From a bacterium (lineage in GTDB: Bacteria > Elusimicrobiota > Elusimicrobia > UBA1565 > UBA9628): 6,205 nucleotides of DNA. The first letter of the stretch is position 1. Each line of letters starts with the position of its first letter. The stretch spans positions 1-6,205 of the forward strand of contig JAJYFI010000109.1 of the NCBI GenBank assembly GCA_021790955.1, given 5' to 3'. A program made the position numbers and the translations under genes. The notes under the pieces are model-generated. The model was not told the origin of the DNA and did no database searches. It saw only the letters and a program-made list of their open reading frames with translations. Of this stretch, positions 1 to 5,502 are shown one piece after another.

Positions 1-353
1 ATCGCCAGGTAGGAAAAGGCGAGGCCCAGCCGGCAGGCGTAATCCCATTTGCTCTCCCGGCCCTCCGAGGCGTAGGCCATGGAGCCGGAGGCGTCGAAGA
101 GGGCGTAAAAGGCCATCATCGACTCCGCCTGGCGCTCGCGCACGAAGTAACGGTCCGTTCGGGCGAAGACCTTCCAGTCCAGCCGCCGCAAATCGTCCCC
201 CGGAGCGTAGGCCCGGTATTCCGCGAACTCCTGGGAAGAGCCCTTGAGGGAGCTCGTGCGGGCGCCGGCCGGAAGCCCCTCGACGCGCGGCCGCTTCAGG
301 CGCAGGCTCAGCCGCCGGAGCTTCGCGAGGGCGAGCGCATCCAGGTACTTCAC
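1..353 (-). CDS. DUF58 domain protein (vWA-like), cut by left window edge
   Basis: First 117 residues of a DUF58 protein; the rest lies beyond position 1. The family signature is clear: residues 42-73 carry the conserved block EFAEYRAYAPGDD followed by RRLDWKVFARTDRYFVRE. Residues 87-92 read DASGSM, a DxSxS metal-ion-dependent adhesion motif (D87, S89, S91) at the start of a von Willebrand factor A-like fold. Codon 1 is GTG at 353-351, seven bases after the moxR stop, with only a weak AGGCGAG-like ribosome site overlapping the end of moxR, so translation may be coupled. Known for the family: DUF58 genes sit next to moxR ATPases, and the pair is thought to act in chaperone-like maturation or envelope stress roles, mostly unproven. 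The specific partner or substrate cannot be read here. The family call is firm; the function is not. Confidence 0.93.
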   Translation of the reverse strand, partial: MKYLDALALAKLRRLSLRLKRPRVEGLPAGARTSSLKGSSQEFAEYRAYAPGDDLRRLDWKVFARTDRYFVRERQAESMMAFYALFDASGSMAYASEGRESKWDYACRLGLAFSYLA

Positions 354-360
354 GGCTCGC

Positions 361-1362
361 CTAATCGTTCTTGAGGAGGATCTCGATGATTTCGGCGGGC
401 GTGACGCCCTCGGCCTGACCCTCGAAATTGAGGATGACGCGGTGGCGCAGCACCGGCGCGGCGACGGCCCGCACGTCCTCGATCGAGACCGCGACGCGCC
501 CCGACAAAAGGGCTCGGGCCTTGGCGGCCAACATCAAAGCCTGAGTCGCCCGCGGGCCCGCCCCCCAGGCGACGCGGCCCTTGACGGCCTCCGGCGCCTC
601 GGGATCGGAGGGACGGGTGCGGCGGGCCAGGCGAACGGCGTAGCCCACGGTCGACTCGGCCGCCGGCACTCGCAGGACGAGATTCCTGAATTCCAGCACC
701 TCCGCGTCGTTCAGCACGCCGGGAGGCCGCGAACCGCGCGGCCCCGTCGTCTCCGCCGCGATCCGCCGCTCCTCGGCCTCGGACGGGTAGCCGATGTCGA
801 TCTTCATGAGGAAGCGGTCCAGCTGGGCCTCGGGAAGGGGGTAGGTTCCTTCCTGCTCGATCGGATTCTGCGTCGCCATGACGAAAAAAGGCTTGGGAAG
901 CGGCCACGTCGTCCCGGCGACGGTGACCTGCTCCTCCTGCATGGCCTGAAGAAGGGCGGCCTGGGTCTTTGGCGGCGTGCGGTTGATTTCGTCGGCGAGG
1001 ACCATGTTCGCGAAAACCGGCCCCTGGATGAAGCGAAAGGAGCGCGCCCGCGTCGCGGGATTTTCCTCGAGGACTTCGGAGCCGGTGATGTCCGCCGGCA
1101 TCAGGTCCGGCGTGAACTGGATGCGCGAAAATTGCAGCTTCAGAAGCTGCGAGAGGGTCGAGACCATGAGGGTCTTGGCGAGGCCGGGAACGCCCTCCAA
1201 AAGGCAATGCCCTCCGGCGAAAAGGGCGATGAGGATCTGCTCGACGGCCTCGTCCTGGCCGATGATGACCGAGTGGATCCCTTCCAGAACGCGACTTTTG
1301 GCGTCGAGAAAGCGCGCCGCCATCTCGTGGTCCGCAAGAGGAGGGCGCTCGACGGTGGCCAT
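361..1362 (-). CDS. moxR: MoxR family AAA+ ATPase
   Basis: Complete MoxR-type AAA+ ATPase, 333 residues from the ATG at 1362. Visible motifs in that numbering: Walker A GVPGLAKT (57-64), Walker B VLADEINR (121-128), sensor-1 ATQNP (163-167), and LDRF (181-184) carrying the likely arginine finger. The C-terminal lid region ends about three codons after EIIEILL. Length and motif spacing are normal for the family. An in-frame TTG at 1380 would add six residues (MVVYTS). I chose the ATG because it directly precedes the usual N-terminal region; neither start has a good ribosome site. MoxR proteins are thought to work as chaperones that mature or activate vWA-domain partners, here presumably the DUF58 product encoded just downstream. 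The toxin gene abiEii ends 114 bases upstream on the same strand, so read-through from the toxin operon is possible. I see no strong promoter of its own. Confidence 0.97.
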   Translation of the reverse strand: MATVERPPLADHEMAARFLDAKSRVLEGIHSVIIGQDEAVEQILIALFAGGHCLLEGVPGLAKTLMVSTLSQLLKLQFSRIQFTPDLMPADITGSEVLEENPATRARSFRFIQGPVFANMVLADEINRTPPKTQAALLQAMQEEQVTVAGTTWPLPKPFFVMATQNPIEQEGTYPLPEAQLDRFLMKIDIGYPSEAEERRIAAETTGPRGSRPPGVLNDAEVLEFRNLVLRVPAAESTVGYAVRLARRTRPSDPEAPEAVKGRVAWGAGPRATQALMLAAKARALLSGRVAVSIEDVRAVAAPVLRHRVILNFEGQAEGVTPAEIIEILLKND

Positions 1363-1476
1363 GGAGGTATAGACTACCAAAAAGGCGGCGGCCGTCCATT
1401 TCCCGCGCCTTGGAAACGACCCCTGTGGCGATTGGAGATTTTCCCGCCAAATTCCAGCATTAGTGGATTCACGCCG
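1363..1476 (-). other. Spacer between abiEii and moxR
   Basis: A 114-base gap between the toxin stop and the moxR ATG. I see no hairpin followed by a T-tract that would end the abiE transcript, and no good sigma-70 pair for moxR. A weak TGGCG/CGCCA pairing exists but lacks a T-run. The moxR promoter must be unconventional, or moxR is at least partly transcribed from abiE. Confidence 0.4.
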
Positions 1477-2385
1477 TTAGAGCCCCAGCTTCTCGCGCAG
1501 CTTCGCGAGCTGCTCCTTCTGCTTCGCAGGTGTCATCTTCGCGATGTTCCGGAGCTTCCATTGCACGGCCGGCAATCGCTCAACGCCTTCGAGGCCCAGG
1601 AGCTTCCAGTCGGGCTTGCCTTCTTTGAGCGAGAGAAGGAATTTCTTCTCGTCCGCCCCGAGGTCGGCCTTGATCCGCACGATCAGCCGCTCCCTGGCAT
1701 CGACGAGCGCTTCGTAATCCACCGGCTCATCGGTCATGTCCTTGAACTCCGCCTCGTAGGCGGCCCGCACGTCCTTGCGCGTCGGGTCGATGAGCTCGTG
1801 CATCGGACGGTCATGGCTGATCAGGTGGAGCAGGAAGTTCTTCCTGATCCCGGGCGTCAGTCCCGGCCCTTCGAGCAGATGCTTGACGTCGAAGAGATCG
1901 CGCGGGTGCTGCCGGTCGAGAGCGGCGCAAACCTTGCCGCCAAAGAGCGCCGCTTCGGAGAGCGTCCGGACCTTCGCGGCGGCTTCGAAGGTTTCGCGCG
2001 CCTTCTTCGAAAGATCGCGCCTGACCACTCCATCGAGCGCGCCCCGGATCACGGTATTGGGCTCGATCTTCACCTCGCCGGACGGAGCGCGGACCACGAG
2101 CTTGAGGACGAAGCCGGCGTTCCTGCTTTCGTGGACTTTGAAATCGCGGAAGGACTTCTCGATCAAGTTCTTGATGCGCACGAGCGCGTCGCTGATGCCG
2201 CGCAGAGACTCTTCGCGCGGCTGGATGGGGAGATAGGTCAGGTCGATATCCACGGAGAGCCGCGGCAGGTCCCAAATGAAGAAGTTGAGCGCGGTGCCGC
2301 CCTTGAGCGCGAAATTTTGCTCGGCGTCCACGAGCGGCAGGAGGCGCAGCATGAGCCGCGCTTTGTCGACGAATTCTTTTCTCAC
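1477..2385 (-). CDS. abiEii: AbiEii-type nucleotidyltransferase toxin (type IV TA)
   Basis: Complete 302-residue toxin of the AbiEii/AbiGii nucleotidyltransferase family. Residues 28-48 hold the core DNA polymerase beta-like signature: KGGT (28-31), then R42, S44 and the DID pair (D46, D48) expected to bind metal. VKIEPN (105-110) probably supplies the third acidic residue, E108. Residues 150-166 carry the family's later conserved set (K151, R158, R162-D163, D166). The C-terminal tail is lysine-rich and probably helical. Translation starts at GTG 2385-2383, which overlaps the antitoxin TGA as GTGA; a GAAGG just before it can serve as ribosome site. The stop is TAA at 1477. In studied systems (Streptococcus, Serratia) the AbiEii toxin is a GTP-binding transferase-like enzyme that stops growth reversibly and can give abortive infection; the antitoxin does not form a stable complex with it. 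All key residues seem intact, so I expect it to be active. Confidence 0.93.
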   Translation of the reverse strand: MRKEFVDKARLMLRLLPLVDAEQNFALKGGTALNFFIWDLPRLSVDIDLTYLPIQPREESLRGISDALVRIKNLIEKSFRDFKVHESRNAGFVLKLVVRAPSGEVKIEPNTVIRGALDGVVRRDLSKKARETFEAAAKVRTLSEAALFGGKVCAALDRQHPRDLFDVKHLLEGPGLTPGIRKNFLLHLISHDRPMHELIDPTRKDVRAAYEAEFKDMTDEPVDYEALVDARERLIVRIKADLGADEKKFLLSLKEGKPDWKLLGLEGVERLPAVQWKLRNIAKMTPAKQKEQLAKLREKLGL

Positions 2386-3179
2386 GGGCCTTCGCGGACC
2401 GAGAATGCCTCGGGATTCGGCTCGACCGTTATCTCGTACTTCGGATCGAGGCGGCCGCCTTTGACTATCGAGCGGTTGCCCTTGCCCAGGTCAACCTTGG
2501 AGAGATCGAGCTCCTTGAACCAGGGGTGATTCGCTTCCTCGGCGAGGAAGAGAAAAAGCCTCTTGGCCTTCACCGAGCGGCAGGCTTCGAGGAGTTCTTG
2601 CACCAATTCCGGCCGCAGCGTCGTGAGACCCTCCATCAAGAGCCGCGCCTCGGAAAAGGTTTGCTCCTTCGGGACGAGATCGACAAGCTCCAACGCGGCG
2701 CGCTCCGGCGCCGACATGCGCGCCCATAGCTGCCCGTAAGGCTTCTTGGTCAGCCCGAGCTCGGGCTTGTCGGGAAAGAGACGGACCAGATGGAAACTCA
2801 CCTTGGATTCCCATTGGTGGCGCTTAAACCAAGTCGGAAGCGGCCGCCCTGGCCGTCCGTAGAGGTGGACGGCGGGCAGTCTCCTGGCGGGAACGAAATG
2901 AACGTAGTCCTGCATCTGCAGCGCCGTTTTCCCGCCCACGTGAACGGGAAGCTTGAGCAGGAATTGAAGGGCGTACACCGCACCCAAGACTTCGACCTTG
3001 TCGCCAGTTCGCGTGTAGGCTCCTTGGCCTATCCGCTCCATCCATTTCGAGCGGCAATACTTGTCCGCGAGTTGCCGTGGTATGCCTTGTTCCCGAAGCC
3101 AATGTTGGACCGCCACTGTCCCTTTGGGCCAACGCATCAAAAGCTCATTGAGCTTGCTCGAAGTGGCTTTGTTTTTCAT
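2382..3179 (-). CDS. abiEi: AbiEi-type antitoxin and autorepressor (type IV TA)
   Basis: Complete 265-residue antitoxin of the three-part AbiEi type (AbiEi_3 N-terminal plus C-terminal domains). Residues 10-20 (LNELLMRWPKG) and 22-58 form the N-terminal winged helix-turn-helix, ending in ERIGQGAYTR, which should bind DNA. VGGKTAL (81-87) opens the central domain. The conserved C-terminal block is at 217-252, including NHPWFKELDLSKVDLG and IVKGGRLDPKYEITV. The ATG at 3179 matches the usual family start, although the ribosome site is poor. Its TGA overlaps the toxin GTG by four bases, so the toxin is probably made by coupled translation. In characterised AbiE systems this protein has two roles: it neutralises the toxin and it represses its own promoter by binding two inverted repeats. 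A matching inverted repeat lies 25 bases upstream of this gene. Confidence 0.93.
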   Translation of the reverse strand: MKNKATSSKLNELLMRWPKGTVAVQHWLREQGIPRQLADKYCRSKWMERIGQGAYTRTGDKVEVLGAVYALQFLLKLPVHVGGKTALQMQDYVHFVPARRLPAVHLYGRPGRPLPTWFKRHQWESKVSFHLVRLFPDKPELGLTKKPYGQLWARMSAPERAALELVDLVPKEQTFSEARLLMEGLTTLRPELVQELLEACRSVKAKRLFLFLAEEANHPWFKELDLSKVDLGKGNRSIVKGGRLDPKYEITVEPNPEAFSVREGP

Positions 3180-3203
3180 TGTTTACGACGTTTCTTATTC
3201 GAA

Positions 3204-3276
3204 AACCAATAGTTGTCCTATAAAGAATCTTTAAAAATTTTTATTTACGGTAGTTTCTATATGACAACTATAGGTT
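3204..3276. promoter_or_regulatory. Long inverted repeat, probable AbiEi operator
   Basis: Two 19-base arms, 3204-3222 and 3258-3276, are reverse complements at 17 of 19 positions; the core shared by both is GACAACTAT. The arm centres are about 54 bases apart, near five helical turns, so both arms would face the same side of the helix. The near arm starts 25 bases upstream of the abiEi ATG. AbiEi proteins are known to bind two inverted repeats of about 23 bp cooperatively and repress their own promoter. Assigning this repeat as the operator is inference from position and form. Confidence 0.72.
3238..3267 (-). promoter_or_regulatory. Candidate abiE promoter
   Basis: On the minus strand TTGTCA (3267-3262) matches the -35 consensus at five of six positions and lies inside the distal operator arm. 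A TAAAAA (3243-3238) follows after an 18-base spacer and matches TATAAT at four of six. Repressor bound to the distal arm would cover the -35. The -35 is good and the -10 is weak; other AT-rich hexamers nearby could serve. Confidence 0.4.
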
Positions 3277-3304
3277 GACGTTTAGTTACTGTTATTAACT
3301 ATAG
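3266..3304. repeat. 8-base direct repeat AACTATAG, possible third operator half-site
   Basis: AACTATAG occurs at 3266-3273, inside the distal operator arm, and again in the same orientation at 3297-3304. The copies are 31 bases apart, about three helical turns. A TAGTTA/TAACTA pair (3283-3288 and 3296-3301) also forms a small inverted repeat. This AT-rich stretch contrasts with the GC-rich sequence that begins near 3330. The extra copy may be an auxiliary AbiEi contact, or chance in AT-rich sequence. Confidence 0.4.
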
Positions 3305-3329
3305 CAGGACTCATCTAATCTTTCAAGGT

Positions 3330-3611
3330 CCAGAGAAGGCCGCCTTGTGGCTGGGCCTCTTCCTTCTTCTCGCGGCCGTGCGCTTCCCGCGCGAGGGGAA
3401 AAGTCCCGGCTTGTTTTCGCGGCGACCTTCATGGCTTTTTTGCCGGCCAATTACTATCCCGGGCGTCCACTTCATCCCGGTCGCGGGCGGAACTCTCATG
3501 CAGCTCCTCCTGCCGGGGGCGGCGGTCGTCCATTTCCTTCGCGAGGGGCATAAACGCTCGGCGGACGCGCGGGCGCAGAAGCTCGACCTCATCGGGACGG
3601 GCGAGCACTGA
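3330..3611 (+). pseudogene. Frame-disrupted membrane-protein tail (remnant)
   Basis: I do not recognise the family. The frame running from about 3330 through the TTG at 3345 to the TGA at 3609-3611 has GC-rich codons and hydrophobic stretches: LWLGLFLLLAAV at the front and GGTLMQLLLPGAAVV later. Its middle (about 3402-3461) is charged and implausible. The frame two bases along reads SRLVFAATFMAFLPANYYPG across that interval and joins smoothly on both sides. One base lost near the GGGGAAAA run (3396-3402) and one gained near CCCGGG (3458-3463) would restore a single multi-span membrane tail of about 93 residues ending in KLDLIGTGEH. No proper start codon or N-terminal part is visible; the frame simply emerges from the AT-rich abiE control region. 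This looks like a 5'-truncated, decayed gene end. Two assembly indels, or chance openness in GC-rich DNA, are the alternatives. Confidence 0.35.
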
Positions 3612-4081
3612 TGTTCTTGTGTGGGCGCAACCGCACGCGCATCGCCCTTAACGCGGAGATCCGGCGCCGCCTCGACATCGAGTCCTCCGAGCCCGTGGCC
3701 GGCGACCGGGTCATTTGCCTGCGCAACTCCCGCAAGCACAAGGTGTTCAACGGCATGCTGGGTTCCATCGAGTCGCTGGGCTCCGCGGGCGAGCGGTGCT
3801 GGTCGGCCGAGATCGCCATGGATTCCGACATCCGCTTCAGCGGCGGTATCCTCCGCGCGCAGTTCGGCCTCGACCGAACGCTGGACTTCGAGGAGGCCCA
3901 GGGCGGCTGTCTGTTCGACTGGGGGTACGCCCTGACCGTCCACAAGGCGCAGGGAAGCGAGGCCCCGCACGTCGTCTTATTCGAGGAGCGTTTCAGCCAG
4001 ATGACGGACGACGAATGGCGGCGGTGGCTCTATACCGGCGTCACCCGCGCCTCCTGGGGCCTCGTCATTATCGGTTCCTGA
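3611..4081 (+). pseudogene. C-terminal fragment of a UvrD/RecD-like DNA helicase
   Basis: The 156-residue frame matches only the last part of a superfamily 1 helicase with a UvrD_C_2 domain (RecD-like). GRNRTRIALNAEIRRRL (5-21) and VAGDRVICLRNSRKHKVFNGMLG (29-51) are the usual pre-domain blocks. WGYALTVHKAQGSE (104-117) is the motif V region, and RWLYTGVTRA (138-147) is motif VI with the arginine that contacts ATP. Walker A, Walker B and motifs Ia-III are absent and do not appear upstream: that frame is closed by TAA at 3551-3553. The fragment therefore cannot hydrolyse ATP alone. The ATG at 3611 shares one base with the stop of the preceding remnant (TGATG), and a weak GGGCGAG lies upstream, so it could still be translated. 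Most likely it is the tail of a full-length helicase that lost about two thirds of its length. Confidence 0.8.
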
Positions 4082-4115
4082 AAACAGGCAGGGGCGTCCG
4101 CGCGGGCACTGCTCC

Positions 4116-4127
4116 GCTGATATCAGC
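4116..4127. repeat. Perfect 12-base palindrome at the end of the barrel gene
   Basis: GCTGATATCAGC is a perfect palindrome overlapping the TGA stop (4123-4125) of the minus-strand gene, in the 41-base gap between two convergent genes. There is no loop and no T-tract, so it is not a typical terminator. It may be a protein site or chance. Confidence 0.35.
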
Positions 4128-5088
4128 CGTCAAGGCTCTTGCCTCCGCCGAAGGCCCACGAGACGCTGAAGAGCGACGTGTCCATCCCAACAAGAGGGTT
4201 GCCCGATGCCTGGACCGCCTTGGGGATGGCGTCCTTGACAAGCGCGCTCGTGACGTTGACGGACAAGTTCCACGGGACATAGACGACATTGAGGCCCGCA
4301 TTGAGCAGCACGGACACGAATGCCGGCGTATCGTTTTGCGCCTCCGCGGAAAACGAGTCTGCCTGCTCCACCGTCACCTGGGGATGCTTGATCTCGCGGG
4401 GGCCCGCCGCTCCGCCGATGACGAACGGGTTGAGGAGCCATCTCTTGCCCAAAGGCACGCCCGCCTGCGCTCCGGTCATGAATCCGACGATAATCTGGTT
4501 TCCTTGAACGCCGAAGGCGCCGGTCTGCGATCCTCCAGAGAAATCCTCGAACTGCGCGTTCATGCTCGCGTTTTCGATCAGGGGGCCCAAGAAAACGGGC
4601 AAAGTGAAGCTGCCCGGCGCTGTCCCGAAAAATCGACGCGTCACCCCCGCGCTCAGGGCCACAAAGGAGGCCTTCGTCCCCGATATTTCTTCGTCGATGC
4701 CGCCAGACGCATTGCTGAAGTCGCCGCCGAGAGAGCTTCCCGCCGCGAATCCATAAAAGCCCCACCGTCTTCCCCATCCGCCGCTATAGGCGATCCCTCC
4801 TCCAAGCCCGTGGTAGCTGCCCGAATAGTCGCCCATGCTGTCGCCGTATTGGAGTCGGCCGCCGTAGTAGTAGGGTTGAATCTTCAGCCGTCCGCGAGGA
4901 TGGGGGTAGATCTGGGGCAAGGGTGGGTTTCCAAGCATCAGCTCGGTCGCATCGGCGGCGGGGGCAAGGGGAATCGAGAAGGGATCTAGAATTTGGGAAA
5001 AACAGTCAAGCGGGATTAAAAACTGCGCCGCAACAAGCGCCGCTAAAAAAGTCTCATTGAAATTGTCCCGCATCACATTAAGATCCAT
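4123..5088 (-). CDS. Secreted Gly/Tyr-rich protein, probable outer membrane beta-barrel
   Basis: I recognise no named family. From the ATG at 5088 the product has 321 residues. Residues 14-27 form a hydrophobic stretch (FLAALVAAQFLIPL) followed by DCFSQ, a plausible signal peptide, though the n-region has little positive charge and the cleavage site is unclear; the cysteine lacks a proper lipobox. The mature part has alternating polar and aromatic/glycine segments such as QPYYYGGRLQYGD, GLGGGIAYSGGWG and RRWGFYGFAAGSSLGG, and later short strands such as NVVYVPWNLSVNVTS and LFSVSWAFGGG, typical of transmembrane beta-strands in an outer membrane barrel. The start was chosen because AAGG lies seven bases before this ATG; GTG 5112 (eight residues longer) and ATG 5073 are alternatives. 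It ends 41 bases from the convergent helicase remnant. Its upstream neighbour on the same strand is an acyltransferase remnant. Function is unknown. Confidence 0.75.
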   Translation of the reverse strand: MDLNVMRDNFNETFLAALVAAQFLIPLDCFSQILDPFSIPLAPAADATELMLGNPPLPQIYPHPRGRLKIQPYYYGGRLQYGDSMGDYSGSYHGLGGGIAYSGGWGRRWGFYGFAAGSSLGGDFSNASGGIDEEISGTKASFVALSAGVTRRFFGTAPGSFTLPVFLGPLIENASMNAQFEDFSGGSQTGAFGVQGNQIIVGFMTGAQAGVPLGKRWLLNPFVIGGAAGPREIKHPQVTVEQADSFSAEAQNDTPAFVSVLLNAGLNVVYVPWNLSVNVTSALVKDAIPKAVQASGNPLVGMDTSLFSVSWAFGGGKSLDG

Positions 5089-5139
5089 TCGGGAGCCTTG
5101 ACGGAGGCACACAAGGTATCATGAGCCCTGCGGCCATAC

Positions 5140-5155
5140 CATGACGCAAGTCATG
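5140..5155. repeat. Small perfect hairpin, 6-bp stem with GCAA loop
   Basis: CATGAC-GCAA-GTCATG is a perfect inverted repeat (4-base loop) overlapping the TGA (5153-5151) of the acyltransferase remnant, 52 bases upstream of the preferred barrel-gene ATG. There is no T-tract. It could be an operator or RNA hairpin for the barrel gene, or a relic of a weak terminator. Confidence 0.35.
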
Positions 5156-5426
5156 CTGATGGTGTCTGGGTCAGGGAGGCGGCGCGCGGCTCGGGGGGCC
5201 ATTCGGCGCGCTTGAATCGGCGGTGAATCCAGAGCCACTGCTCGGGCCGCTCTCGGATGCTCTTCTCGACGACGGCCGCCAGCGCCTGGGTGGCTTTGAT
5301 CGGGTCGTCGAGGCCGGCGCCGAGGTCGAGTTCTGCCCTGAGGAAAACTCGAGTGACGCCGTCCTCATCGCGGTGCGAGGTGGCCGGGATGATGGGAGCC
5401 CCGGTGATGGATTCGGTGTCATACAT
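5151..5426 (-). pseudogene. C-terminal remnant of LpxL/HtrB-type lipid A acyltransferase
   Basis: The last 91 codons (ATG at 5426) match only the C-terminal end of a lysophospholipid/lipid A acyltransferase of the LpxL/HtrB/LpxM family. ITGAPIIPA (7-15) fits the conserved alanine-proline strand. The block at 59-72, ERPEQWLWIHRRFK, is the hallmark near the end of these enzymes, as in E. coli LpxL PEQYMWVHRRFK. The whole family runs to about 300 residues. The N-terminal membrane anchor and catalytic HX4D motif are missing and not found upstream, where a spacer and then a plus-strand glycosyltransferase begin. The open frame continues to 5705, but that part is antisense to the glycosyltransferase and has no family-like sequence. 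The intact enzymes add a secondary acyl chain to lipid A at the inner membrane; this fragment cannot. It is evidence for a diderm cell envelope or a diderm donor. Confidence 0.8.
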
Positions 5427-5446
5427 TGACTTTTGACTTTTTGTCG
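5426..5446. repeat. Tandem TTGACTT repeat at the acyltransferase breakpoint
   Basis: TTGACTT occurs twice in tandem (5426-5432 and 5433-5439), followed by a related TTTGTCG and a run of seven G. Each copy contains a five-of-six match to a -35 box on the plus strand. It sits exactly where recognisable acyltransferase sequence stops, so it may mark the join that removed the front of that gene. No -10 is found at proper spacing. Confidence 0.45.
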
Positions 5447-5456
5447 GGGGGGCCTG

Positions 5457-5476
5457 GGCCACGGACACCCGTGGCC
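5457..5476. repeat. Perfect 8-bp hairpin ahead of the glycosyltransferase
   Basis: GGCCACGG-ACAC-CCGTGGCC is a perfect GC-rich inverted repeat with a 4-base loop, ending 26 bases before the glycosyltransferase ATG. AATAAT (5477-5482, five of six to TATAAT) abuts the right arm and GATAAA follows, so the palindrome would cover the -35 to -10 spacer of a plus-strand promoter. No T-tract follows on either strand, so an operator or 5' RNA structure is likelier than a terminator. Confidence 0.5.
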
Positions 5477-5502
5477 AATAATGATAAATTTTCCCTGAGC
5501 CT

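Noticed and set aside
350..1450. Second minus-strand frame of 366 codons over moxR
   Set aside because: It is an out-of-frame reading of moxR, which has every AAA+ motif in the correct frame.
1363..1476. Terminator or attachment site at the left edge of the AbiE module
   Set aside because: I found no stem with a T-tract and no direct repeat matching the right boundary near 3300-3345, so no insertion site could be supported.
244..2529. Plus-strand open frame of 761 codons
   Set aside because: It is antisense to moxR, abiEii and part of abiEi, all with clear family motifs. The translation is Arg/Asp/Leu/Gly-rich with no recognisable domain, a typical shadow in GC-rich DNA.
3323..3970. Minus-strand frame of 215 codons across the remnants
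   Set aside because: It is antisense to the recognisable helicase motifs and lacks any family signature. I could not fully exclude minus-strand coding in 3330-3610, but the plus strand shows better hydrophobic segments.
3715..4989. Plus-strand open frame of 424 codons
   Set aside because: It overlaps the helicase remnant in another frame and is antisense to the barrel gene; its composition is shadow-like and it carries no motif.
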